Source of the DNA: Fragum whitleyi
Taxonomy: Eukaryota > Mollusca > Bivalvia > Cardiida > Cardiidae
NCBI GenBank assembly: GCA_948146395.1
Contig: OX411547.1
Span: 62,501,610-62,565,609, forward strand
Reading direction: 5' to 3'
Length of the DNA: 64,000 nt
Shown: in pieces, positions 55,120-64,000 of the stretch
Layout of the letters: every line of letters begins with the position of its first letter
Numbering within the stretch: position 1 is the first letter of the stretch
Notes under the pieces: model-generated
What the model saw: the letters and a program-made list of their open reading frames with translations, nothing else
The model's database searches: none
What the model was told of the DNA's origin: nothing
Translations under genes and position numbers: made by a program

Positions 55120-56290
55120 TTGTCCGTCCGTGCGTCCTTTCGTAACGTTAACTTTTATCGCTTTTTTCTGTGCAATGGGCCCAACGATTTGACTTCGTTG
55201 TTTCTACAAGTTAATAGTTCTTCCTAAAGATGCTCTTTATCTTGGAGCATTGCACCATAAATATCCCTAGAATCTGACCACCCAACCAATAGGGCATAAG
55301 GTGTTGCAGTGCCAGCGGCTGATAAGATAATCTTAGTGTTAATGGTCAGCTCAACCCAAATTTTTTCATAGTATGCCCAATAACCACCAACGTCAGAGGG
55401 CACGACTAAATGGACTCCAATTGTTGAGATAAACAAAAACGTTGGATTATGGTTTGCCCTGAAGTATCATTTACGCTTGAGGAAAGATATCCTAGGCCCA
55501 GTATCCTTCCTTCAGATAGAGGTCTAAACGTCGCTAGAGAATTTCAGGTCCGTTAGATATATACTTCCTATTTTACGACTTTTATTTTTCGGAGAAAACA
55601 TGGAATAACTAACATTTTGCCCCTCAGCAGCTTTGAATCACTGCAACTTGAAACTTAATATGTGTATCAGATAGAGGCACTGAATATCGCTTGCCGAATT
55701 AGAGCTATCGGATATCACCTTCCTGTTTATTCAATATCGGATGTTACAGGTCCGGTAGATATCTTCCTATTTTACGACTTTTATTTTTCGGAGAAAACAT
55801 GGAAAAACTGATATTTTGCCCCTCAGCAACTATGAATCATTGAAACTTGCTATATGTATCAGATAGAGGCACTGAATATCGCTTGCCGAATTAGAGCTAT
55901 CGGATATCAACTTCCTGTTTATTCAATATCGGATGTTACACGGAACGAATGGAATTATCGTCGTTCTTTTCTCAGCAACTATTAATCACAGAAACTTGGC
56001 ATACTGCATCCAATGAAGGTCTTGATGTCACTTACCAATTTTTGACCTGTCACGTATCTACCTCATGTTTTATGAATGAACCTTTTTCTCACAACTTCGA
56101 ATCACAGCAACTTCAAACATGCTATAGTGTATCGCAAGGATCCTGTACGACCCTTAATGAATTAAGATCTGTCTGACATCTTATTCCTCTTTGCTTTTCT
56201 GTAGTTCATCTTTTGACAGAAAGTTGTACACAGGCATTTCTTTTCTTGCACTTTTCTCTGCAACTATGTATCACTATTCTTACAAACTGT
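55120..56290 (+). repeat. Modular repeat with long modules
   Basis: GTCCGTCCGTGCGTCC at 55122 precedes five units with cores such as CCCCTCAGCAACTATGAATC, ATTGAAACTTGC and CACAGAAACTTGGCATAC. They lie near 55625, 55825, 55970, 56090 and 56260. The order (GTCCGT stretch, then repeated GAAACTTG cores) follows the F1/F2/F3 plan, but neither end hairpin was identified. Confidence 0.45.
55547..55940 (+). repeat. Tandem duplication, about 195-bp unit
   Basis: Unit 1 starts GGTCCGTTAGATATATACTT at 55547; unit 2 starts GGTCCGGTAGATATCTTCCT at 55749. Each ends TTCAATATCGGATGTTACA. They are nearly identical apart from small indels, so the duplication is recent. Confidence 0.8.
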
Positions 56291-56325
56291 CCGCAACTTA
56301 AGCATGGCTGAAAATAATTTACATG

Positions 56326-56404
56326 AGCCGGTGTCGAACCCACTCGGACAATTATTTTGAAGTAAGTGGTTTAGAAGTCAAATGCGATTACTAATGAGCC
56401 AAAG
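56326..56404 (-). repeat. tRNA-like sequence (SINE head or tRNA relic)
   Basis: On the minus strand GGCTCATTAGTAATCGC resembles an acceptor plus box A, GACTTCTAAACC an anticodon-loop region, and GGGTTCGACACC a box B. A tRNA fold does not close convincingly at the acceptor. It is probably the head of a tRNA-derived SINE or a decayed tRNA copy. Confidence 0.4.
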
Positions 56405-56826
56405 AAAATCTTCCCTGACGCAGGTGTCAGGCATTGTATTTAATCTAAAGAAGCTTTGTAGGACAGTGGTGAGAGTGGCCTCCCAAAACCATTTTTTTAA
56501 TAAAAAGTACTTTTAAAATAACCTATTTGCAGGGAATTGCGGAACAATTATAATTTACAAAAAAAAAAAATAAAGAATACAATGGAAGACTCATCTTAAC
56601 GAACACAAACGCATATATATACAGCCGACATTTGTCACTTAAAAAAGAAATATGTCTGTTGTTAAGTAGCTAATTTAGCAATATCTCTTTTCAGTGGAAA
56701 CTTTTGGATATTAATAGTGTTGCATATGGGGCACATGATTCGTACACACCATCAATTGTTGCAGCCATTGCCTGGAATTTGGCAAAATTAATTCTGGATG
56801 TGTAAGATCCATAGTATGAAACATAA

Positions 56827-56942
56827 GTGCAATGGGCCTAACGATTTTACTTCAATGTTTCTACAACTTAACAGAGTTCTTCATATAGATTATCACTATT
56901 GTGGAGCATTGCACAATAGATAGTCCTGGCATCTGAACACCC
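56827..56942 (+). repeat. Second copy of the 55175-55290 sequence
   Basis: GTGCAATGGGCCTAACGATT and TGGAGCATTGCACAATAGAT with CCTGGCATCTGAACACCCAA align in order with 55175-55290 (GTGCAATGGGCCCAACGATT, TGGAGCATTGCACCATAAAT). Direct orientation, about 1.65 kb apart. Confidence 0.65.
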
Positions 56943-57365
56943 AACTAAGAGAGAATAGATGGTTGGTGATTTATCGGGCAAGGCGTAGGAATTTATCTGG
57001 TGAGCCGGAGGCGAACCGGATAAAACTCGCAGCCGAGCCCGTTAAACTTTTCCTTCTCAAGTCACCTACCATCTATTATATTCATCATGTTATAATTTTA
57101 GAAAGTCTATTCGTTATTTATTTACGAAAATTTAATCGGATCCCGATTTACAACTCCAGTATTCGGCGAGTCCTCATCATAAGGGTAAATAAGTGAAAGA
57201 GGTGGGGTGGGTGATCGCTTACAACTTAAGAACTCGATAATTGAAAGGATTTCTGATGCCGTAGCAAGAAAGTATTTAATAAAAGAAAACTTGAGCAATA
57301 CGTACATACCTCAATGATTAAAAAGATATGAATCGGGTGATTTTCGCCATCTTAAACGTCCTTTT
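56943..57365 (+). other. No recognised feature
   Basis: Unassigned spacer; the 77-codon frame at 56963 has no known domain. Confidence 0.4.
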
Positions 57366-58606
57366 TTAGCTCACCCGAGCACGAAGTGCTCAAGGTGACC
57401 TTTGTGGTGAGGTGGATGTGCGTCGTCCGTCGTCAACATTTGCCTTGTATGCACTCTATAGGCCACATTTTTTGCCCAATCAACCTGAAATTTTGTCAGA
57501 ATGATTGTCTTGATAAAATCTTGAGTTCGAAATTGGGTCAAATGTGGTCAAAAACTAGGTCATGGGGTCAAATCTTAGAAAAACCTTGTAAGCACTCTAG
57601 AGGCCATATTTTTTGCCCGATCAACCTGAAATTTGGCCAGAATGATTGTCTTGATGAAATCTCGGACGAGTTTGATGTTGGGTTAATTGGGGTCAAAAAC
57701 AAGGTCACGATGACATTGTAGAAAAACCTTGTATGCACTCTAGAGGCCATGTTTTTTGCCCGATCAACCTGAAATTTGGTCAGAAAAATTGCCTTTGTGA
57801 AATCTCAGACAAGTTTGAAATTGGGTCAACTGGGCTCAAAACTAAGTCAGGGGGTCAAATCTTAGAAAAACCTTGTATGCACTCTACAAGCCACGTTTTT
57901 GCCCTATTTACCTGAAATTTGCTTTGAATTATTGTCTTTATCAAATCTCAGAAGAGTTTTGACTTCGGTCAAATGGGGTCAAAAACTAGGTCACGGGGTC
58001 AAATCTCAGAAAAACCTTGTATGCATTCTAGAGGCAACATTTTTTGCCCAATCAACCTGAAATTTGGTCAGAATGATTGTTTTGATGAATACATAACTGA
58101 GTTTGATATTGGGTCAACTTGCCTCAAAAACTTGGTCACGGGGTGAATTCTAAGAAAAACCTTGTATGCATTCTAGAGGCCACATTTTTTGCCCAATCAA
58201 CCTGAAATTTGGTCAGAAAGATTGTGTTGATAAAATCTCGGACGAGTTCGAAATTGGGTCAACTGGGGTCAAAAACAATGTCATGGGGTCAAATCTTAAG
58301 AAAACCCTGTATGCACTCTAGAGGCCACATTCTTTGCCCAATCAACAAATTTGATCAGAATGATTGAATTGATGCAATTTTGAATGAGTCTGAAATTTGG
58401 TTAAAAAACTAGGCCACGGTAAAAAACATAGAAAAACCTTGTTAGTCAAATTGAAAATTGTAAAGAAGGAATCTCCTGTTGTATAGAAGTAACAGTATGG
58501 TTTAGCTACGTGACATTCATTCATCATTCTTTTTCTTAACCTACTTTTAAAATTTTAAGACAGTTCATTCAGGTAAGGGATTTAGGGCCACTATGGCCCT
58601 CATGTT
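57366..58606 (+). mobile_element. Complete F1 repeat, B-type modules
   Basis: Left end TTTTAGCTCACCCGAGCAC with arm GTGCTCAAGG, then GTGCGTCGTCCGTCGTC. Seven B modules have GGCCAC anchors at 57461, 57602, 57745, 57889, 58033, 58178 and 58323, so the spacing is 141-145 bp. Each carries CAACCTGAAATTTGGTCAG and GGGGTCAAATCTTAGAAAAA. The right end is CAGGTAAGGG, hairpin GGGCCACTATGGCCCT, then CATGTT. No conserved reading frame survives the length drift. Confidence 0.8.
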
Positions 58607-59454
58607 GATTGTTTCTAGGCTAAGCTAGATCAAAATTTACTTAGCATCCTTTAGTTGATAAGCGTAGAAATTTGGAATTTATGCACCTGTAGATAAAAGA
58701 TCTGAATTCCTGTAGAAATGGATTGAAATATGAATCGAATCTCCGAAAATGAGATAGGAAATAGCAGATAGTTGCAGGGGCTTCTCTTGACTGAAATTTC
58801 TTTTCACCAACACTTTTGCCCAACTGAAAAAATGGAGCCAAATTTGGATTTTAGAAGCTATATTTGTCATATGTTCCTTAAATATAGCTCACCGTCAATA
58901 TTTGGTACCAGTCATTCTGCCAATATCATTTTTTTTTATCACCAAATTAATTTCATTTTCGCACTTGGCGACAATGGCGAGCCCCAGAGAAGGCCCACTT
59001 GTTGGTTTTATTCTAAAGTATATGATGTAATGAAACTTTAGTTTAAAGACTCAACAATAAACCCGGGAAACGGTAAAGGGGGAAGAAATATAAAGGTACT
59101 AAGTATAATTATTCTAGGTTTAAAAGGATTATAAGTTGCATAACATATTTAAACTGTTTAAAAAGTCTGTGTTTAAAACAGAAGATTTGTTTGTATTTCA
59201 ACAATTGTAATGAAAACATGGAAACTATCAAATATAAGAACAGAAGCAAACAAAGTCTGTGCTTAAGTAACATTATCATAATGCTATTTATTGTCCACCA
59301 ATATTTTAAGCACAGTCATCATACTGTTTCAATTTTGCACCACAAAAATAAAAAAAGGTGTTTATATATACACTCTAGTTTTTTAAAACTGGAATTGGTA
59401 CTACAAAGAATGGTGGAAATATACTTAAGCTTATCACTTTCATATGCACTTTAG
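58607..59454 (+). other. No recognised feature
   Basis: AT-rich sequence ending in a possible splice acceptor (TATGCACTTTAG) at 59454. Confidence 0.4.
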
Positions 59455-60333
59455 ACAATGCACTTTTTCATTTGCTTCACCCACAACTACTATTATGCCC
59501 TCTAGTCCTACAATGACAACCTAAAAGACATCATCCATGGGCACATCAACATTGATGACATCATCAATGGATACATCAACTATGATGACATCATCTATGG
59601 ACACATCAATAATGATAACATCATCCATGGACACATCAACTATGATGAGTTCATCTATTGACACATCAACAATGATGACATCATCTATGGACACATCAAC
59701 TATGATGACATCATCCATGCACACATAAACAATGATGAGTTAATCTATGGACACATCAACTATGATGACATCATCTATGGGCACATCAACAATGATGACA
59801 TCATCCATCAACTTTTGATATATCAACCATGATGACAACATCTATGGACACATCAACCATGATGACATCATCTATGGACACATCAACTGTGATGATATCA
59901 TCTATGGACACATCAACCATGAGTACATCATCTATGAATACATCAACTATGATTACATCATCTATGGACACATCAACGATGATGACATCATCTCTGGACA
60001 CATCAACAATGATGACATCACCTCTGGACTCATCAACAATGATGACATAATTCATGGACACATCAACAATGATGACATCATCCATTGACACATCAACAAT
60101 GATGACATCATCTATGGACACATCAACAATGATGACATCATCTATGGACACATCAACTTTGATGACATTTATGGACACATCAACAATGATTACATCCTAT
60201 TTGTATACTTCAACAATGATGACATCATCTATGGACACATCAACGATGATGAAATCATCTTTGGACACATGAACAATGATGACATCATCATTTGAAACAA
60301 CATCTATCACACCAACTCCCACTTCTTCATTTG
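59455..60333 (+). pseudogene. Mucin-like exon candidate around a minisatellite
   Basis: Between a possible acceptor (TTTAG at 59450-59454) and donor (TTTG then GTAAAG at 60334), the plus strand reads ASPTTTIMPSSPTMTT, then repeats of the ten-residue unit MDTSTMMTSS, then FETTSITPTPTSSFG. Thr/Ser-rich flanks of the same character on both sides suit a secreted, O-glycosylated mucin-like protein. In-frame TAA codons at about 59522, 59725, 59740 and 60048, plus a phase shift near 59815, break it. There is no signal peptide or neighbouring exon to support a gene. The array is also open on the minus strand, so coding is uncertain. Confidence 0.25.
59527..60290 (+). repeat. 30-bp minisatellite, about 25 units
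   Basis: Unit consensus ATGGACACATCAACAATGAT plus GACATCATCT. Units vary mainly at a few positions (CAACAATG, CAACTATG, CATCCATG). The unit length is ten codons, so one phase stays open over long stretches on both strands. Confidence 0.95.
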
Positions 60334-60595
60334 GTAAAGTATTTGATACTTCCTCCTTTTGCATGTATTTTTCTTGTTTGTTTTGCTTTATCTTATTGAC
60401 ATTGTGGTATGATTTCTCTCTAATTTCTTGCTTTATTACCAAAACCCTCAGTTTTTTGTTCTAAGTTTCAATTATTGCTCCCTTATTAAATCTTTAAAGA
60501 AAGTTCTCTCTACCTCCCCCCCCCCCAAAAAAAAAAGGAAAAAGAGGTAAAAGCTTTTGGTTCACAAGTTATAATTATAAAGTGTTAAATTTTAA

Positions 60596-60598
<3 letters not shown>
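60334..60598 (+). other. Spacer with C/A homopolymer run
   Basis: AT-rich with a poly-C run passing into poly-A near 60516-60537. No gene seen. Confidence 0.6.

Positions 60599-60688
<90 letters not shown>
60599..60688 (+). repeat. (TA)n microsatellite
   Basis: About 90 bp of alternating TA with one AA interruption near 60644. The reported Tyr/Ile open frame through it is an artefact of the repeat. Confidence 0.98.
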
Positions 60689-60690
<2 letters not shown>

Positions 60691-61063
60691 ATGATAATGA
60701 CATGGAAACATCTGAAATAATATTTATCATTCTAACATACAATAACATCCAATATTTATATGATTTTTTTCTGTTTTCTTCTTAATCAATACTATTTGAG
60801 TCTAACAACAAAAACTGTTCAATTCAGAATAAAGTCATAGGAAAAGTTGCTAAAAAGTAATATAAATATTGTGCATGAAGATAAAACCTGAAAAGTCTGA
60901 CAAATAAGTCTTTTCATGCTGTTCACTGAATATTCCTACTGTGTTGGCAACTTGTCACACAGTATTGTCTTAACCCTTGTCATGCTGAATAAATTTTGGC
61001 TAAAAATGTTCATCAAAATTAAGGGCAAAAAGAACGGAACGTACCAACTGTAGGTTATCATTT
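60689..61063 (+). other. No recognised feature
   Basis: AT-rich spacer before the last F1 repeat. Confidence 0.4.
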
Positions 61064-61905
61064 TTAGCTCACCTGAGCACGAAATGCTCAAGGCAGGTAT
61101 TGTGATCAATCAATGTCCAGCGTCCGTCACAGCGTCAACTTTTTCATTACAACATCTCATCCTAAACTTATGGGTCAAAATCAACCAAACTTGGCAGAAA
61201 TATTCCTTGGGTGGTCCCTTGTAAAAATTGCTAAAATGGAAAGGATCCATGCCATATCACGGGAAAATGGGCCTTAATGACAATTTAAAAGCCACAAATA
61301 TGGTCCAATCGTCATGAAACTTGGTCAGAATGTTTGTTACGTCATGAGGATGAACTCTTTTGAAAATGGGAAGGATCCGTTCCATATTACGGAAAAAGGG
61401 GCCTTAATGACAATTTCGTCAACAATTTCTTCAAATGACATCTCCTCCTAAACTTATGAGTCAAAATCAACCAAATTTTGGCAGAAATATTCCTTGGGTG
61501 GTCCCTTGTAAAAATTGCTAAAAAGGAATGGATCGGTGCCATAACACGGGAAAAGGGGTCATAATGACAAATTTCTTGTTTACACTAGAAGCCACAAATA
61601 CGGTCCAATCAGCATGAAACTGTCAGAATGTTTGTTAGGTCATGAGGAAGAACTCTTTTGAAAATGGGAAGTATCCATGCCTTATTACGGGAAAAGGGGC
61701 CTTAATGACAATTTTCTCGTCAGAGCTCCAGACGCCAAAAATATGGTCTAATGTTCATGAAACTTGATCAAAATGTTTGCCAGGTCACAATATGAACTCT
61801 GTTGAAAATGGGAAGGTTCATGCCATATCATAGGAAAAGGAGTCTTAATGATAATTTACTTGAAATATCAGGTGAGCGATTTAGGGCCCTCAGGGTCCTC
61901 TTTTT
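61064..61905 (+). mobile_element. F1 repeat, mixed A-type modules
   Basis: Left end TTTTTAGCTCACCTGAGCAC with GAA loop and arm ATGCTCAAGG. Modules alternate two core versions: TCCTAAACTTATGGGTCAAA with ACCAAACTTGGCAGAAAT, and GGTCCAATCGTCATGAAACT with GGTCAGAATGTTTGTTA. GGATCCATGCCATATCACGG recurs. Right end CAGGTGAGCG, hairpin GGGCCCTCAGGGTCC, then TCTTTTTC in place of CTCTTGTT. Confidence 0.75.
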
Positions 61906-64000
61906 CTTCGAAATTTTGTTGTCATGCAGCTTAAAGCAAATATCTCCGAAATCCTCCCTGGTCGAATAAATCTGCGTTGAATCCATTCAGATAAATGTTT
62001 TAAAATCATGACAGTTTTCGAGGTCGAATGTAAAAACACCGAGATAAGCTTCTTCATAATTTTTAAAGATAACGTCACCAATCATGTACTACGTCATCGA
62101 TATTGTCGCGATTTGATTTTAAAGACATACGAGAATCGAGTGAAATATTTTTTTATCAGAAATATACACTCAAATTCCAAAGAAAAAAAATGTTAGGACT
62201 GTTTTCAGACCTAAAAGCCGCAAAAAGAAGGTCTGGCAGGCCACGTGACCAACTGACATGATAAAGCTGTCACGTGATCAAGTAACCTGATATCAACAAG
62301 TTAATCATACCCCCTTTAATCAGGCAAAATTTATAGCTAAGGCCAGGATAAATAGGGCATATGGATCTGCAGTACCAGCGGTCAAGAATCTCGGTGTAAA
62401 GGACGTCCGCACATCCAGTTTTGGATTTTCCGCCATTAAAAAAAATGCGTTTCTGAATTCGTTATAAAACAATGAATCGAAATTCAAAATATGTTTTTGG
62501 ATAGAGCTGTATGTAAGGTTGTCAAAACATGCAACAATTTGTATAAATTCAAAAATTTATTTATTTTTTTCTACATTTTTTCGGGGCATTTTTCCCGATT
62601 TTAGAGTGTTCAAGCCAGTATTCAATGTTACTCTTTGCCTATTTTTCGGATAGAAAGCAAATAAAACTTATGAAAACGGTAAAAAGAACCCCTACCCCAT
62701 ATCCCTGAACCAAAATACCAACAAATTTATCATAAAAAAATGTGTTTTGAAATTTACTTATTTTTTGTGAATTACCTCCCTTTATTTTAACGAATGAGTC
62801 AAAATATCTCAACAAGAAAGTCTGTGACCCCCATTTGTTTTTCATGTCAAAATATTCCTCATTATGACACAAATTTATATTGAGAGTATAAGAAAAAGTT
62901 TAATAGTAGAACTATACTTTTTTACTGTGAAGCATGTATTAGAAGCCCTAATTTGAAGGGAAAAAGGACTTTATAAAGATGTCATAATTTTCTTTTGTTT
63001 CGTAAAAATTTCATATTTCTTTAAAAAAAAAAAGTGGAATGGAATGTCGTTTTAAATAAAACACAAATTACTTGCTTTCAGAATATTTATTTGTCCAAAA
63101 GTGATAGCTTCAAATCAAGGGTGTAATTTTCAAAGACATTCAAAAGCAAGAACTAATGTGCACTAAATGTTTTGGTACCTATTTTCAAAAGGCTCTGACA
63201 AAAAATAAGCACGGTGATCCCATTTTTTCTTTTCAAAAATTGAAATAAAACATTTAGACCTTTTTAAAAAATCAGGTTTAAAGAAAAGTTTAATAGTAGG
63301 AAAAAGCCGAGCGAACTTCCTTAATAGCGCCGCGCAACGCCCATTTTGACACAGTAAATGTTACATGACACATGTTAATGTTCAGAATATAAATTATATT
63401 GCTGACTGACGCCATTTTATACCCAAAGCACGTACACGGAAGGAAAAACCTGAATTTACTCAAAGCAAATATCTTTTTTCCCTTTTGCTATCATTTATTT
63501 CCTCTCTGAAGTGATTTCTAATACATTATATTTGAAATGTCTGCAGTGATGTTACTTTTAAGTCAGTGGCAATCTAGTTGCTGTATGAGAAAGCTTCTGC
63601 TACAGCACTTCTCAATGCGGATTTACATAGTTTTTTAGGGACCTTGGTCCCAAAGAATCATGGATCTTTCATATACTTTCAAACTTTAATATTTCAACGG
63701 ATATCAATTTAAGAGTTCGGTACATTGGTAATCGTTATAGATTTGGTAATCGTTAAATCTTTAGAGAAATCGTTTGACAGTATTATGCGTTTGACTATAA
63801 GCTATAGCTTGAAGTACCGATATAACCCTACAAGTAATTTCAAATTTTGAAAGACCGCAACACTGTGATGTTTTCTTAGCGTCTTCTTTGGTTGTTTTCG
63901 AATCGTTTTGGTGAACTTTTTTATTTAACTTAATTTGTTCACTTTAATTTTTATTTTTTTTTTCTGCAAGATTAGTGGATTTATTTTGACGTCCAGTTTT
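61906..64000 (+). other. No recognised gene
   Basis: About 2.1 kb of AT-rich DNA. Two CACGTGA motifs lie 28 bp apart at 62242 and 62270. AAAAGTTTAATAGTAG occurs at about 62895 and 63285. Short open frames show no domains. Confidence 0.5.

Noticed and set aside
57461..58330. Regularly spaced repeats suggesting a CRISPR array
   Set aside because: Whole 141-145-bp units are repeated, including the 'spacers', and the units have eukaryotic transposon ends. The 30-bp array at 59527 is contiguous with no spacers.
59801..60178. Minus-strand ORF of DDVIIVDVSI repeats as a protein
   Set aside because: The 30-bp unit is open on both strands by chance; only the plus strand has flanks of matching composition.
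60582..60785. Tyr/Ile-rich ORF
   Set aside because: Direct translation of the (TA)n microsatellite.

Overview
The window looks like animal nuclear DNA, most probably from a marine bivalve or a related mollusc. It is AT-rich, has no operon structure, and is packed with Tc1/mariner, MULE and PIF/Harbinger fragments, several LINEs, an LTR retrotransposon, tRNA-related SINEs with (ATCA)n tails and simple repeats. Its commonest component is a set of modular repeats of a kind I associate with bivalve genomes ('pearl' and Helentron-like elements; recalled, not searched). I recognise no intact host gene. A mucin-like minisatellite exon (59455-60333) and one short exon candidate (49291-49379) are the best guesses, both weak.

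Modular repeats. At least three end-types recur. F1 has an AGCTCACCTGAG left end and a CAGGTGAGCG right inverted repeat. F2 has AGCTCCACTGG and CCAGTGGAGCG. F3 has ATGCTCC and GGAGCAT. All share one plan: a left hairpin with a GAA loop, a GTCC/GTCGTCC-rich stretch, tandem modules of about 141-162 bp, a short inner inverted repeat, a right hairpin, then CTCTTGTT. F1 copies: 541-2092, 14426-15418(-), 18474-18945(-), 20537-21260, 44880-45498, 47911-48457, 57366-58606, 61064-61905. F2 copies: 1-123, 8768-10008(-), 10801-11301(-), 17780-18410(-). F3 copies: 18955-20303(-), 30205-31000, and 36748-42636, which is split by an LTR element.

Layout. 1-8.2 kb: F1/F2 pieces, a dead Tc1-like transposase (2632-3622), a broken zinc-finger ORF (4533-5290) and a LINE 5' end with ORF1 (6311-7314). 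8.2-24 kb: F1/F2/F3 repeats, SINEs and two TIR elements (12765-13594; 21554-23126). 24-25 kb: a YqaJ-type nuclease remnant. 27.4-29.3 kb: a remnant resembling a Maverick/Polinton-type virus-like element, with a capsid-like protein, an adenain-like protease and an intact 115-codon ORF. That ORF lies between a GGTCC/TATAAATA/CATTC promoter and a perfect histone-type mRNA 3' stem-loop followed by CAAGAAAGA. 32.4-36.2 kb: a MULE-type transposase fragment and a 5'-truncated LINE with an intact RT-to-C-terminus frame. 36.7-42.6 kb: an F3 repeat interrupted by a young 4.8-kb LTR retrotransposon carrying gag but no pol. 43-50 kb: transposon scraps and repeats. 50.3-53.9 kb: a dead LINE with a second LINE 3' end inside it. 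55-62 kb: further modular repeats, a 30-bp minisatellite and a (TA)n tract. The last 2 kb hold nothing recognisable.

The most notable signals are the histone-like transcription unit in the virus-like remnant (28835-29310) and the shared architecture, module exchange and clean paralogous empty site of the F1/F2/F3 repeats.
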